A DNA stretch of 64,000 nucleotides from Aceticella autotrophica (GCF_017357865.1 NZ_CP060096.1:1661001-1725000), one strand, 5' to 3'. Numbered from the stretch's first letter, positions 52,835-61,799 are shown. Translations and numbers: made by a program. The notes: generated by a model not told the origin, from the letters alone.

Positions 52835-54744
52835 GAGTCCACTCGGAAAGAGCTTATCTACAGGTTAAAAATTTTTATCATCACAAAAATTATCAGAATA
52901 ATCTCTATTTAACTAAATATATATGACTTTGTTATTGATTTTAATATGTATGTTCTGCTTTATTGATCTGTTATTGCTATTTTTAATCTCATTAACCATT
53001 CTTTAAGCCGTTTTTGGGCAGACTTCTCCCTTCTTAATTTGTCTATTACAAATTTTAGAAATATGTTTCATTATTACTTTGATATTATTGTTTATTGCTA
53101 CCATTATCATTTGCCATCTTATTTTTAATTTCCCTCTATACCTTCCTTTACGTCCGCCATGCCTGGTAAGTTCTGATATGTTTCTTTCTACATTCGGTCT
53201 TTTTGCATAGTCTTCTTTAAATTCATCTGTTTTTTGATATTCTCTTTGTTCTTGTATCTCTTTTTCATATGGATGTATATTTATTGTTCTCCCTTTTTTT
53301 GATTTTGTACATTGGTCTTTTAGCGGACAATCATTACATTCTTCTGCTCTAAATTTTACTGTAACTTGCTCATGTTTTTGCGTTTTTTCAGTATCAAATT
53401 GTTTTATGTGTCCGTTGGGACATTCTACTGTTCCTTTTTCTAAATCAATTTTGAATTCTTCTTTTGAAAATCCTCCACTTGGATTTGTTGCTTCCGGTAC
53501 TCTAATGCAAAAATCTGTTCCTTCTTCTTTCCTTTTTTCTATTTCTTCAAAGTCACTATATGCACAATCTCCATACAGTTTATCTATATCAACGCCGTTT
53601 CTTCGGCTTTGTTCTATAAGATCACTCATATGTTCACCATCTGCTATATTTGCTCCATCGACTTCTATTCCTACTACTACTGAGCCTTTTTCTCCTCCTG
53701 TTATAATTTCAGCTTTGTATCCATCTGATAATTTCGATGAGGTCTTTCTCCCATGGCGCATTTCGTCATCTACTACTGATATTATTCTGTCTTTCGCTGT
53801 TCCTTCTATCATTTTTACATGCCCATCGTTTGTTATTTCAACATCTTGTAATGCTACTCTTTCTAATAATTCAATTGCTTTTTTTAAATCATCTTTTATA
53901 TCTTTTTTTGTTTTTATATTTTCTACGAGTGATAGTGCATCTTTAACAAGTTCTTCGAGTAATTTTGCTTTTTCTTTTTCATTTTCCCATGCTATTTTGG
54001 GTTTTTTGATATTTTCTTCATAATCTGTTCTTTTCAGTATTTTTTTTGATGCATCTTCCATTTCGTAAAACTTCATGAAACGGAGAACCATCTTTATCCC
54101 TTGGTATATCATAGTGTAAGTATCTTGTCTGGCACAAGAGCCCCAAATCATGAATGAATCTATTATATGTAAGTTGTCTTTATTAAACAGTCCTACTTCT
54201 TTTGCCTGACTAATTGTTTTAATAAATATTTCTTTTCCTATTTCACTGTTAAACAGTCTTTTTCTATGATCACATAATGTTACTGCATCTATTCCATCAA
54301 AATCCCGTGGTGCGGTTAATGCATATTTAATTCTATCATCGAATCGTGATTCTTCTTCCATTTCACGATCAGAATATCCTTTTTCAAATTGTATCAGCAT
54401 CGCTGTAAATGTATATACTGGGGATATGGATTCTCTGCCATAGTATGAGAAAAGTGGCTGAAACATTTCTTCATTAAGATTATTAAATACCCATGTTCTT
54501 AGTCTATGATAATAACTTACTTCAGAAATTTTCCCAAGTAACCAATAATCTGAAAATGACATTTGTCTATCTGCTTTTCCTATCATTTTTATCACCACAT
54601 TTTTTTTTATATTATTTATATTATACCATAAAAAATACCTCTTAAGTGCTTATTTCGTGTGTGTTTAGGAGTATTTTTTTTGTAAATTATATGGCTTTCA
54701 ATAACATATTTGTTAATTTATGATTGATGATTCCGAGTGGACTC
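52835..54744 (-). mobile_element. IS1182-like insertion sequence inside fdhF
   Basis: The 1910-bp element is bounded by perfect 14-bp terminal inverted repeats (GAGTCCACTCGGAA at 52835-52848 and its complement at 54731-54744). A direct CTAG duplication flanks it at 52831-52834 and 54745-54748. It carries one transposase gene. The intact repeats and target duplication, and the undamaged fdhF halves, indicate a recent insertion. Confidence 0.95.
53003..54586 (-). CDS. IS1182-family DDE transposase
   Basis: The 527-residue transposase has an N-terminal DUF772-like domain (YTFTAMLIQFEKGYSDREMEEESRFD). The DDE core follows: first Asp in LHIIDSFMIWGS, second in DKLYGDCAYSDFEEI, Glu in RPNVERNISELTRHGGRKGRYRG. 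A Cys-rich insert (CNDCPLKDQC) is usual in IS1182 members. I chose ATG 54586 (MIGKADRQMSF) with GGTGAT before it; a GTG four codons upstream is possible. The frame is complete, so the element should be active. Confidence 0.93.
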   Translation of the reverse strand: MIGKADRQMSFSDYWLLGKISEVSYYHRLRTWVFNNLNEEMFQPLFSYYGRESISPVYTFTAMLIQFEKGYSDREMEEESRFDDRIKYALTAPRDFDGIDAVTLCDHRKRLFNSEIGKEIFIKTISQAKEVGLFNKDNLHIIDSFMIWGSCARQDTYTMIYQGIKMVLRFMKFYEMEDASKKILKRTDYEENIKKPKIAWENEKEKAKLLEELVKDALSLVENIKTKKDIKDDLKKAIELLERVALQDVEITNDGHVKMIEGTAKDRIISVVDDEMRHGRKTSSKLSDGYKAEIITGGEKGSVVVGIEVDGANIADGEHMSDLIEQSRRNGVDIDKLYGDCAYSDFEEIEKRKEEGTDFCIRVPEATNPSGGFSKEEFKIDLEKGTVECPNGHIKQFDTEKTQKHEQVTVKFRAEECNDCPLKDQCTKSKKGRTINIHPYEKEIQEQREYQKTDEFKEDYAKRPNVERNISELTRHGGRKGRYRGKLKIRWQMIMVAINNNIKVIMKHISKICNRQIKKGEVCPKTA

Positions 54745-54924
54745 CTAGCAGATTCTGTTATCCTTGGATCAACAACAATAATTTTAGCTCCTTTTTCTTT
54801 TGCTTTCACTATTCTCCTTGCTACTATCGGATGAGAATCTGCTCCATTGTATCCAAAAATAAATAATAAATTAGCATCTTCTATCTCATTAATTGAGTTA
54901 GTCATTGCACCATTTCCTAATGTT

Positions 54925-54941
54925 GCGGCTAGACCAGCCAC
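54925..54941 (-). promoter_or_regulatory. candidate SECIS hairpin of fdhF
   Basis: GTGGCT-GGTCT-AGCCGC (54941-54925, one T.G pair) starts 13 bases after the UGA. The loop GGTCT is the same as in the E. coli fdhF SECIS, the best-known bacterial example. Confidence 0.8.
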
Positions 54942-55498
54942 TGATGGAGCATGTCAAACCCGAGCACAGTGATCAATATTATTAGTACCGATTACAGCTC
55001 GCATAAATTTTTGCATTATATAATTTGCCTCATTTCCTGGACCGCGAGCTGATCCAGTACCCATAATAGCATCAGGACCATATTTATTTTTTATTTCTTT
55101 AAGCTTATTAGCAACATAACCAATTGCTTCTTTCCAAGAAACTTCAACTAACTTACCATTCTTTCTAATCATAGGTTTCTTTAAACGGGCAGTTAATAAT
55201 TGTGGGTCATTAAGGTAATCCCAACCATAGCGACCTTTTAAGCATAATGTTCCCTCGTTTGTTCTGCCAAAAGCTCCTTCAGCTCTTATTATTTTACCAT
55301 CTTCAACTACAAGATATAATTGACACCCTGCACCACAGTATGGGCATACAGTTAAAACCTTTTTTTCCATAGCTTTTTCCTCCTTTTTAACATTATAATA
55401 ATTAGATAACCTTTACTCCACAAAACTATTATAACACCAAATATTTATAAATTTCAATTTTAATTTACATGTTATATTAAATAATTATTATAACCCTT

Positions 55499-56635
55499 TT
55501 ATGCTAATTTTACTTTAGTATTATTTATACAATTATAGTATCCTTTTAAAACAACCGACATGGTTTGATTCCATATACGGGTTTCAGCATGTTTTCTTGC
55601 ATAAATGCCAAAAATTTTTCTCAAATTTTTATTATTTATCAGCTTAATTATTGCATTTGCCATGTCCTTGGGGCTATTGCTTTTATAAGAAATGCCATTA
55701 AAACCATCTTTTAAATTTTCTTTAATTCCTCCACAAAATGGTGCAACTACAGGTAAGCCTGAAGACATAGCCTCAAGTACAACATTCCCATATGTTTCAG
55801 AGGTTGAAGGAAATGTAAATATATCACTTGAAGCATATAGTATTGAAAGTTTTTCCTGATCTAATTCCCCAGTAAAAATTATATCAGGAATATTTAAAGA
55901 TTTATAAAATGCCTCGGATGGTCCACTTCCTGCAATTATTAATTTTATATTTGAAAATATTTTTTTAACAATTTTAAATGCATCAAATAAAATATCTATA
56001 TTTTTTTCCGGTGCTATTCTTCCTACATATAATAAAGCTATCTCATCAACATTTATACCAAAATATTTACGAATTTCCGGTTTTCGCTTAAATGGATTAA
56101 AAAATTCTCCATCAACGCCACGTCCCCATATTAATAAATTATTAATACCTTTCGACTTCAATATTTCTAATGTTTCATGTGAAGGGCAAAAATTTATATG
56201 TGACTGATTATGAAACCAAATAAGATAATACCAAAACAAATGCGACAAAAACGGATAATTATAATATGCTGCATAATCTGCAAAATTTGTATGATAAGAT
56301 GATGCTATAGGTATATTGTTTTTTTGAGCCCATCTTAGTCCTGAATAACCCATAGTAAATTCCGTTACCAAATGGACTATATCAGGTTGGAATTTTGAAA
56401 GTATTATATTTACTTCCCTTTCTGTTGGAATTGCAAGTTTCAATTCAGGATAAAAAGGTAATCGATAACTTCTAAAACAGTACACTTCTTCATCATTATT
56501 TCCGATCCCTGTTTCGGGTATTAAAACTATACTTTCAATTCCATTGCTTTTTAAATAATTTCTTAATCTTGCAATTGTTTTTGAAACACCGTTAATCTGC
56601 GGTAAATAAGTATCTGAAAAAAAAGCAACTCTCAC
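55499..56635 (-). CDS. GT4-family glycosyltransferase (MgtA-like)
   Basis: The 378-residue protein opens MRVAFFSDTYLPQINGVSKTI, typical of GT4 enzymes that build glycolipids. The donor-binding GT-B half contains LLYVGRIAPEKNIDILFDAF, PSTSETYGNVVLEAMSSGLPVVAPFCGG and the EX7E motif within it. It lies 11 bases after ugd, which makes UDP-glucuronate. Actinobacterial MgtA works on glucuronosyl-diacylglycerol, so a glucuronate-containing glycolipid is a reasonable guess; polysaccharide synthesis is the alternative. The start is GTG 56635 with AGGAGG. Confidence 0.88.
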   Translation of the reverse strand: MRVAFFSDTYLPQINGVSKTIARLRNYLKSNGIESIVLIPETGIGNNDEEVYCFRSYRLPFYPELKLAIPTEREVNIILSKFQPDIVHLVTEFTMGYSGLRWAQKNNIPIASSYHTNFADYAAYYNYPFLSHLFWYYLIWFHNQSHINFCPSHETLEILKSKGINNLLIWGRGVDGEFFNPFKRKPEIRKYFGINVDEIALLYVGRIAPEKNIDILFDAFKIVKKIFSNIKLIIAGSGPSEAFYKSLNIPDIIFTGELDQEKLSILYASSDIFTFPSTSETYGNVVLEAMSSGLPVVAPFCGGIKENLKDGFNGISYKSNSPKDMANAIIKLINNKNLRKIFGIYARKHAETRIWNQTMSVVLKGYYNCINNTKVKLA

Positions 56636-56646
56636 ATCAATGCCTC

Positions 56647-58059
56647 CTATAATATATTTTTAACATCTGCAAGATTAATCCCTCCACGATATGCACATTC
56701 TCTTTTTGCAATCTCTCTTTTTTTAAATTGACAACTATTTATAAGACTTTTCAAAGAATCTGGAGAATAAGCTCCTCGACCAACTCCGACATATTTAAAA
56801 CCGTATTTTTCTATATCTTCTATTTCAAGAAAGTTTCTTCCGTCAAGTATTAATCTGCGATTAACTAATTTTCTTGCTTTTTTCCAATTTATATCCTTTA
56901 TTTCCGACCATTCGGTTAACAAGAGTATTGCATCTGCACCACTCAATGCATCATAGCAATCCTTTGCAATATAAATCTCGGGAAATAAATTCTTAACATT
57001 TTTACAAGCCCTATCTTGCGGATCATACACCCTCACATCAGCACCATTTTCTATAATATATCTGATTATATCAAGAGATGGAGCATCTCTCAAATCATCT
57101 GTCCCCGGTTTAAACGTTATTCCAAGCAAAGCAACAGTAAGCCCTTTTAATCTGCCATATATTTCTTTTAAGCGATAAGGCAAAAGCATTCTTTGTCTTT
57201 GATTAACAGTTTCAGTTGCTTTTAAAATAGCTACTTCGACATTATTTTTATTAGCAGTATTTATTAATGATGATAAATCCTTTGAAAGACATGAACCTCC
57301 ATAGCCAATACCTGCTCCAAGAAAATCCCCACCGATACGTGGATCCATCGCCATACCTTTTACTACCATTTTTATATCTGCTCCAACTTTTTCGCATAAA
57401 ATTGATATTTCATTTGCGAATGAAATCTTAGTAGCCAAAAATGCATTTGAAGCATATTTTATCATTTCAGATGTATTTCTATCAACTATTAAGATTGGTC
57501 TTTTCAAAGGTCTATAAAGTCGTTCCAATAATTTCGCAACTTTATTTGAATTTGTTCCGATAATTATCCTATTAGCTTCAATAGTATCTTTCAAAGCACT
57601 TCCTTGCCTTAAAAATTCTGGATTTGATGCTGTAACCCATCTTTTCCCTCCTCTGTTTAAATATTCTTCAATTAGAGTAGATGTGCCAATCGGTACGGTA
57701 CTTTTAATTACTAATATTCCACTATTACATGATAAAGATGATATCTCATCAATTACACTGTTAAATGCTGTCATATCAATTATTCCCTCTTGATTAAGAG
57801 GTGTTCCTACTGAAATCATATAAATATCAATTATACCCTTTACTTCCTTTAAATTACTTTCAAACTCAATCATATTTTTCTCTTTTACCCCATTCAATAG
57901 TTCATCCATTCCTTCTTCAAAAAAAGGCATTTGATTATTCTTTAACATTCTGAGTTTTTCTTTATTCTTTTCAACAACAGTTACTTTGTTACCTATATTC
58001 GCCAGAACACATCCCGTCACAAGTCCAACATATCCTGCACCAATTATACAAATCTTCAC
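56647..58059 (-). CDS. ugd: UDP-glucose 6-dehydrogenase
   Basis: The enzyme oxidises UDP-glucose to UDP-glucuronate with two NAD+. The Rossmann motif is MKICIIGAGYVGLVTGCVLANIG, the linker contains TASNPEFLRQGSALKDT, the catalytic Cys lies in GAGIGYGGSCLSKDL, and GITFKPGTDDLRDAPSLDII is the C-domain motif. At 470 residues it has a tail of about 25 residues after the usual end (KKREIAKRECAYRGG...), which is basic and of unknown use. The start is GTG 58059 with TGGAGG. It leads a two-gene operon with the GT4 gene. Confidence 0.94.
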   Translation of the reverse strand: MKICIIGAGYVGLVTGCVLANIGNKVTVVEKNKEKLRMLKNNQMPFFEEGMDELLNGVKEKNMIEFESNLKEVKGIIDIYMISVGTPLNQEGIIDMTAFNSVIDEISSLSCNSGILVIKSTVPIGTSTLIEEYLNRGGKRWVTASNPEFLRQGSALKDTIEANRIIIGTNSNKVAKLLERLYRPLKRPILIVDRNTSEMIKYASNAFLATKISFANEISILCEKVGADIKMVVKGMAMDPRIGGDFLGAGIGYGGSCLSKDLSSLINTANKNNVEVAILKATETVNQRQRMLLPYRLKEIYGRLKGLTVALLGITFKPGTDDLRDAPSLDIIRYIIENGADVRVYDPQDRACKNVKNLFPEIYIAKDCYDALSGADAILLLTEWSEIKDINWKKARKLVNRRLILDGRNFLEIEDIEKYGFKYVGVGRGAYSPDSLKSLINSCQFKKREIAKRECAYRGGINLADVKNIL

Positions 58060-58277
58060 ACTAAAACCTCCATATAAAATACTTCCTTTATTATAAATAT
58101 ATCAACATAATGTTAACTTCTTCTTACGATACTGTTAAATATATGTTAAATCAGACTTTTAACATATATTCGTATTTTTATTAAATTCTCTTATAAAGAA
58201 AAAAATATAATTTATTTTTTTCTTTTTTACATAATGTACTATTATTTCTTGTATTTTACAAATAATGTATAGCTAAT

Positions 58278-58308
58278 AAAAAAAATAGCTGTACGCTATT
58301 TTTTTTCT
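58278..58308 (-). terminator. intrinsic terminator overlapping the ccpA stop
   Basis: AAAAAAATAGC-GTACA-GCTATTTTTTTT is read on the minus strand from the last ccpA codons. Confidence 0.85.
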
Positions 58309-59306
58309 TCTTCATAACCTGTTGATTCTCTAATAATAAGATGGTGAGGTAATACAACATGTAATTCATCAATAGGCTTTTTTGATAAAATCTTAATCAT
58401 AAGCCTCATGCTTATGGCACCAATATCATATGCCGGCTGTTGTATAGTCGTAATTGTTGGTCTAAACATATATGAAAGATAAGTATTATCAAATCCAACT
58501 ACATGTATATCATCCGGTACTTTCAAACCTGAATCAAAGATTGCATTTATTGCCGCAACAGCCATTTCATCAGATGCAGCAAAAACAGCATCAACTTTTT
58601 GCTCTAAAAGTTTCAGCATGGAAAGATATGCCTGTTTAACCTTAAAATTGCCTTCAACAACAAGCTCAGACTTATACCTTATCTTTGCTTTCTTCAGTGC
58701 CTCTTTATACCCCTCTAATCTCAACATGCCACCGATAGGATCAGTTTTAGGACCGGTTATCATACCGATTTTCTTATGCCCCAAAGATGTCAGATATTTA
58801 ACCGCATCATATGCTGCCTTTTTATTGTCAATATTAACATTTGGCAATTTTAATTCCTTATCCTGTGTTCCTGCTAGTACAACCGGAGCTTTCATACTCA
58901 TAAATACTTCCATAATTGTATCTCTTATTATGTTACCCATAAATATTAACCCATCAATTTGTTTTTCTCTTAATATCTCAATATAATTCATTTCTTTGTT
59001 TTCGTCCTGGTCTGTATTACATAAAAAGATATTATAATCGTACATATTCGCTACATCTTCTACCCCTCTAACAACCTCAGGGTAAAATGTGCTTGAGATA
59101 TCCGGTATTACAACTCCAATAGTATGTGTTTTTTGGATTTTCAGACTTCTTGCCAATGCATTTGGTTTATAACCCGTCTTTTTGATTGCATCAAGAACCC
59201 TCTGTTTAGTTTCATCTGTTACTACCGCACTATTGTTTAATACCCTTGATACCGTTGCAATCGAAACATTAGCTTCTCTTGCAACATCCTTGATAGTTGC
59301 ATTCAT
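58296..59306 (-). CDS. ccpA: LacI-family catabolite control protein CcpA
   Basis: The N-terminal helix-turn-helix (TIKDVAREANVSIATVSRVLNN) and hinge (KPNALARSLKIQKTHTIGVVIPDISSTFY) are nearly the same as in Bacillus CcpA. GVEDVANMYDYNIFLCNTDQDENKE and the C-terminal core continue the likeness over 336 residues. CcpA with phospho-Ser HPr represses or activates carbon genes at cre sites. A strong promoter and a cre-like site precede it. Confidence 0.9.
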   Translation of the reverse strand: MNATIKDVAREANVSIATVSRVLNNSAVVTDETKQRVLDAIKKTGYKPNALARSLKIQKTHTIGVVIPDISSTFYPEVVRGVEDVANMYDYNIFLCNTDQDENKEMNYIEILREKQIDGLIFMGNIIRDTIMEVFMSMKAPVVLAGTQDKELKLPNVNIDNKKAAYDAVKYLTSLGHKKIGMITGPKTDPIGGMLRLEGYKEALKKAKIRYKSELVVEGNFKVKQAYLSMLKLLEQKVDAVFAASDEMAVAAINAIFDSGLKVPDDIHVVGFDNTYLSYMFRPTITTIQQPAYDIGAISMRLMIKILSKKPIDELHVVLPHHLIIRESTGYEEEKK

Positions 59307-59320
59307 TTACATCACTCCTA

Positions 59321-59334
59321 CGGTATCGTTTTCT
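59321..59334 (-). promoter_or_regulatory. cre-like site near the ccpA transcription start
   Basis: AGAAAACGATACCG on the minus strand agrees with the TGNAANCGNWNNCW consensus at all but the two outermost positions. It lies just after the -10, where bound CcpA would block elongation. Autoregulation is inference. Confidence 0.45.
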
Positions 59335-59343
59335 CTTATAGTT

Positions 59344-59372
59344 ATTGTACTTTTTTCATGAAAATTTGTCAA
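59344..59372 (-). promoter_or_regulatory. sigma-A promoter of ccpA
   Basis: TTGACA (59372-59367), a 17-base spacer and TACAAT (59349-59344) lie 38 bases before the ATG. This is a near-consensus promoter. Confidence 0.85.
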
Positions 59373-59468
59373 TAGATTTTCTCAAAAAAAACAAAAAAGG
59401 AAATCTATCCTACCTCATTCCACAAACCTGCTCACTTTTACATAGTTATAGGCGGTGAGGAATGAGGG

Positions 59469-59600
59469 TCAGTATTTATCCTTCTGATTATCCTTATCTG
59501 TATCTCTTAAAACAAATAATGGTAAAAAAGAGATAGCCATGTACATTATACCTATAACGATTAACAATAAAACACTGAGTTTTATTATCAGCTGTTCCAT
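59469..59600 (-). CDS. small single-pass membrane protein, 43 residues
   Basis: ATG 59600 has a strong GGAGGTGG ribosome site seven bases upstream. The product MEQLIIKLSVLLLIVIG... is one hydrophobic helix (residues ~4-31) followed by a charged, basic-acidic tail (LRDTDKDNQKDKY). I recognise no family. A hairpin (CCGGCATAT/ATATGCCGG, 59611-59653) lies right before the ribosome site and could cover or expose it. The good start signal and clean membrane profile argue for a real gene. It lies between ccpA and the HAD gene. Confidence 0.6.
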   Translation of the reverse strand: MEQLIIKLSVLLLIVIGIMYMAISFLPLFVLRDTDKDNQKDKY

Positions 59601-59671
59601 AAAACCACCTCCGGCATATTTTGAAAATACCTGTACTTTATTATATGCCGGGGTCTTTAATAAGGTAACAC

Positions 59672-60508
59672 TTAAACTGCTATGATTCTCTGCCTTCTGA
59701 ATATCTTATTTATAGCAAAAGCAATCCCATCTTTATCATTTGATTTTGTAATAAAATCAGCCTTTATCTTAACAAGGTTAGGAGCATTATCCATTGCAAT
59801 ACCAAACCCTGCATATTCTATCATTGATAAGTCATTTATGTTATCTCCGACAGCAGCTACAGAATCCCTTTTAATATCATACATATTTGCAAGGGTTTTC
59901 AAGGCATTGCCTTTACTTACACCTATTGCATTTATTTCAAGGTGTCCGCCTCCTGAAGTGGAAACAGCCACCTTTTTACAGAGTTCATCATAAACATCAG
60001 AATCCAAAGGTTTAGGATTTTTTATATCCCCTATTGCATATATCTTCGCAGTACCTTTCCCTATTCTCTTTATATATTCAGCAACATCACCAACGGTATT
60101 AACCCTTGCCTTATTATTTTTGTATGTAAGATACCAGTTAACCCTTTCATTTATTTCATCGACAATAAGTTCATCATCGATATATAGATTTACCTGATAC
60201 CCTATCTCTTTTAAGATTTTTATTGTATATACTGCATCATCTGGTTGAATAGGATTGTAATAATATGTCTTCCTTGTATATATATCTTTAATCAATGCAC
60301 CATTAAAGCAAATTAAGGGTGCATTGATTTTAATTTCCGCCGCATATGGTAATATTGATGTAAACATTCTTCCTGTAGCAATTGTATAGATGATACCTCT
60401 CGCTCTTAATTCATTTATTGCATCCATGTTAGCTGCGGAAATCTTATTATCACTGTTTAACAGGCTTCCATCAGCATCAACAACAAATAATTTACACATA
60501 TATTCCAA
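59672..60508 (-). CDS. Cof-type HAD-superfamily phosphatase
   Basis: This type IIB HAD enzyme of 278 residues has motif I as FVVDADGSLLNSDNKIS (DxDGS), motif II in TIATGRMFTSILPYA, and motifs III/IV in KGNALKTLANMYDI and VAAVGDNINDLSMIEYAGFGIAMDNA. Cof-type enzymes dephosphorylate sugar phosphates, flavin or PLP precursors. The substrate cannot be read from the sequence. The start has GGAGTTGG and the upstream region is AT-rich. Confidence 0.92.
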   Translation of the reverse strand: MEYMCKLFVVDADGSLLNSDNKISAANMDAINELRARGIIYTIATGRMFTSILPYAAEIKINAPLICFNGALIKDIYTRKTYYYNPIQPDDAVYTIKILKEIGYQVNLYIDDELIVDEINERVNWYLTYKNNKARVNTVGDVAEYIKRIGKGTAKIYAIGDIKNPKPLDSDVYDELCKKVAVSTSGGGHLEINAIGVSKGNALKTLANMYDIKRDSVAAVGDNINDLSMIEYAGFGIAMDNAPNLVKIKADFITKSNDKDGIAFAINKIFRRQRIIAV

Positions 60509-60707
60509 CTCCTATACTATATTCTTTATGTTTTATTATATTATAACAGTTTGTAAATTTACATACCATATCAAAGAGTAACATGAAACGTTAACAATGA
60601 AAAATTTACATTCGGCAAATATATTTAACAAAGTATATTATATGCATATTCTAAATAAATATTTTCAATAATATATATTAATGATATTGAAAAGAAAGGG
60701 TTAAATT

Positions 60708-61382
60708 ATGCTTATCATTTTTTTTCGTACATTGATACTTTATTTCATGGTAGTAGTTGTAATGAGAATAATGGGAAAACAACAAATAGGTCAACTTCAA
60801 CCATATGAATTTGTTGTTGCCCTTATGATAGCAGACCTGGTTGCTGTCCCGATGCAGAACAAAGGCATACCTCTGCTTTCTGGAATAATACCTATATTGA
60901 CATTAATGGTATCTCAATTGTTTTTATCATATATTTCCATGAAAAGCTTGAGATGCCGCTCACTCATATGCGGAACACCTGCTATCCTCATAAAAAAAGG
61001 CAAGATAATTACATCACAGCTTCAACAAGAGAGATATAATATCAATGACCTTCTTGAAGAGCTTAGGGTTGCAGGATATCCTAATATAGCAGATGTTGAA
61101 TATGCAATACTTGAGACAAACGGCAATTTAAGTGTTATACCAAAAGTCACTAAGAGACCGGTAAATCCTGAAGATTTGAACCTATCTCCCCAATATGAAG
61201 GCTTACCATTACCTATAATTATTGATGGGCAGATAATAGAAAAAAATATTAAAGATGCAAATATAGATTTAAACATGCTTAATGACCAGCTAAAAATGTG
61301 GAAAGTAGATGATATTAAGGATGTTATACTGGCATCCTTAGATCCTAATAATATCCTTACTGTATATAAAAGGGAGGAATAA
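60708..61382 (+). CDS. DUF421/YetF-family membrane protein
   Basis: Three N-terminal membrane helices include MGKQQIGQLQPYEFVVALMIADLVAVPMQ, the family signature. A cytosolic domain follows (LICGTPAILIKKGKIITSQLQQERYNINDLLEELRVAGYPNIADVEYAILETNG). In Bacillus, YetF-type proteins are spore-germination or membrane-associated proteins of unclear function. It is directly followed (three bases) by the DUF4363 gene, a pairing that is common in Clostridia. Confidence 0.9.
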   Translation: MLIIFFRTLILYFMVVVVMRIMGKQQIGQLQPYEFVVALMIADLVAVPMQNKGIPLLSGIIPILTLMVSQLFLSYISMKSLRCRSLICGTPAILIKKGKIITSQLQQERYNINDLLEELRVAGYPNIADVEYAILETNGNLSVIPKVTKRPVNPEDLNLSPQYEGLPLPIIIDGQIIEKNIKDANIDLNMLNDQLKMWKVDDIKDVILASLDPNNILTVYKREE

Positions 61383-61385
61383 CTG

Positions 61386-61769
61386 TTGAAATATGTTTTA
61401 CCTTTAATAACAATAATCGTGGCATTAATCATATTAATAGATATAGCAGCATACAATTACCTGAATACTACATCACAGAATTTTAACAATACCATAATAA
61501 AGATAGAAAAGGATGTAAACAATGGAAAATGGGACAGTGCCAAAAACAAGATCGAAAAACTTGATAAAACATGGAATAAAATTAACAGCAAATGGGCAAT
61601 TTTAATCGAACATAATGAAATAGACGAAATAGATATAACCTTAGCAAAATTAAAAAGCTATATCTATACAAATAATAAAAATTTCAGTCTTGCTGAACTT
61701 AAAACCTTAAATGAAAAATTTAAGCATATACCTGTAAGCGAAAAATTAATCTTGGAAAATATATTGTGA
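61386..61769 (+). CDS. DUF4363 family protein
   Basis: The 127-residue protein has an N-terminal membrane anchor or uncleaved signal (residues 3-22) and an all-helical remainder. The pattern NTIIKIEKDVNNGKWDSAKNKIEKLDKTWNKINSKWAILIEHNEIDEIDITLAKLKSYI resembles the DUF4363 family (described here by its parts, N-G-x-W repeats and the W-x-x-I/L-I-x-H-x-E box). The start is TTG 61386 behind GGAGG. It is coupled to the YetF-like gene; function unknown. Confidence 0.82.
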   Translation: MKYVLPLITIIVALIILIDIAAYNYLNTTSQNFNNTIIKIEKDVNNGKWDSAKNKIEKLDKTWNKINSKWAILIEHNEIDEIDITLAKLKSYIYTNNKNFSLAELKTLNEKFKHIPVSEKLILENIL

Positions 61770-61799
61770 TTTTAACATTGACAAAATTTAAATTAAATG

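Larger units (their letters stand above)
51315..55370 (-). pseudogene. fdhF: selenocysteine formate dehydrogenase FdhF, split by an IS element
   Basis: The 5' part (55370-54745) encodes the [4Fe-4S] motif CPYCGAGCQLYLVVEDGK, GTLCLKGRYGWD and HCARV-UGA-HAPSVAGL, with the UGA at 54956-54954 as Sec139. It runs to DPRITESAR. The 3' part (52830-51315) continues IADLWLPIKGGTNMVLVNSFG and ends in the MGD-binding domain (TYQWWIGAANELTLDN). Joining at one CTAG gives an uninterrupted 713-residue protein matching E. coli FdhF (715) end to end. Between them is a 1910-bp insertion sequence. No other lesion is visible. The gene oxidised formate or reduced CO2; as it stands it cannot make a full product. 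Confidence 0.93.

Noticed and set aside
54687-54941. A separate small protein similar to the N-terminal part of a molybdopterin oxidoreductase
   Set aside because: It is the piece of fdhF between the Sec UGA and the IS border; its last ~20 residues are read from IS sequence. It is not an independent gene.
60560-60610. cre site (TGAAACGTTAACA) upstream of the YetF-like gene
   Set aside because: Spacing between the half sites is one base too short and two positions mismatch, so support is too weak.
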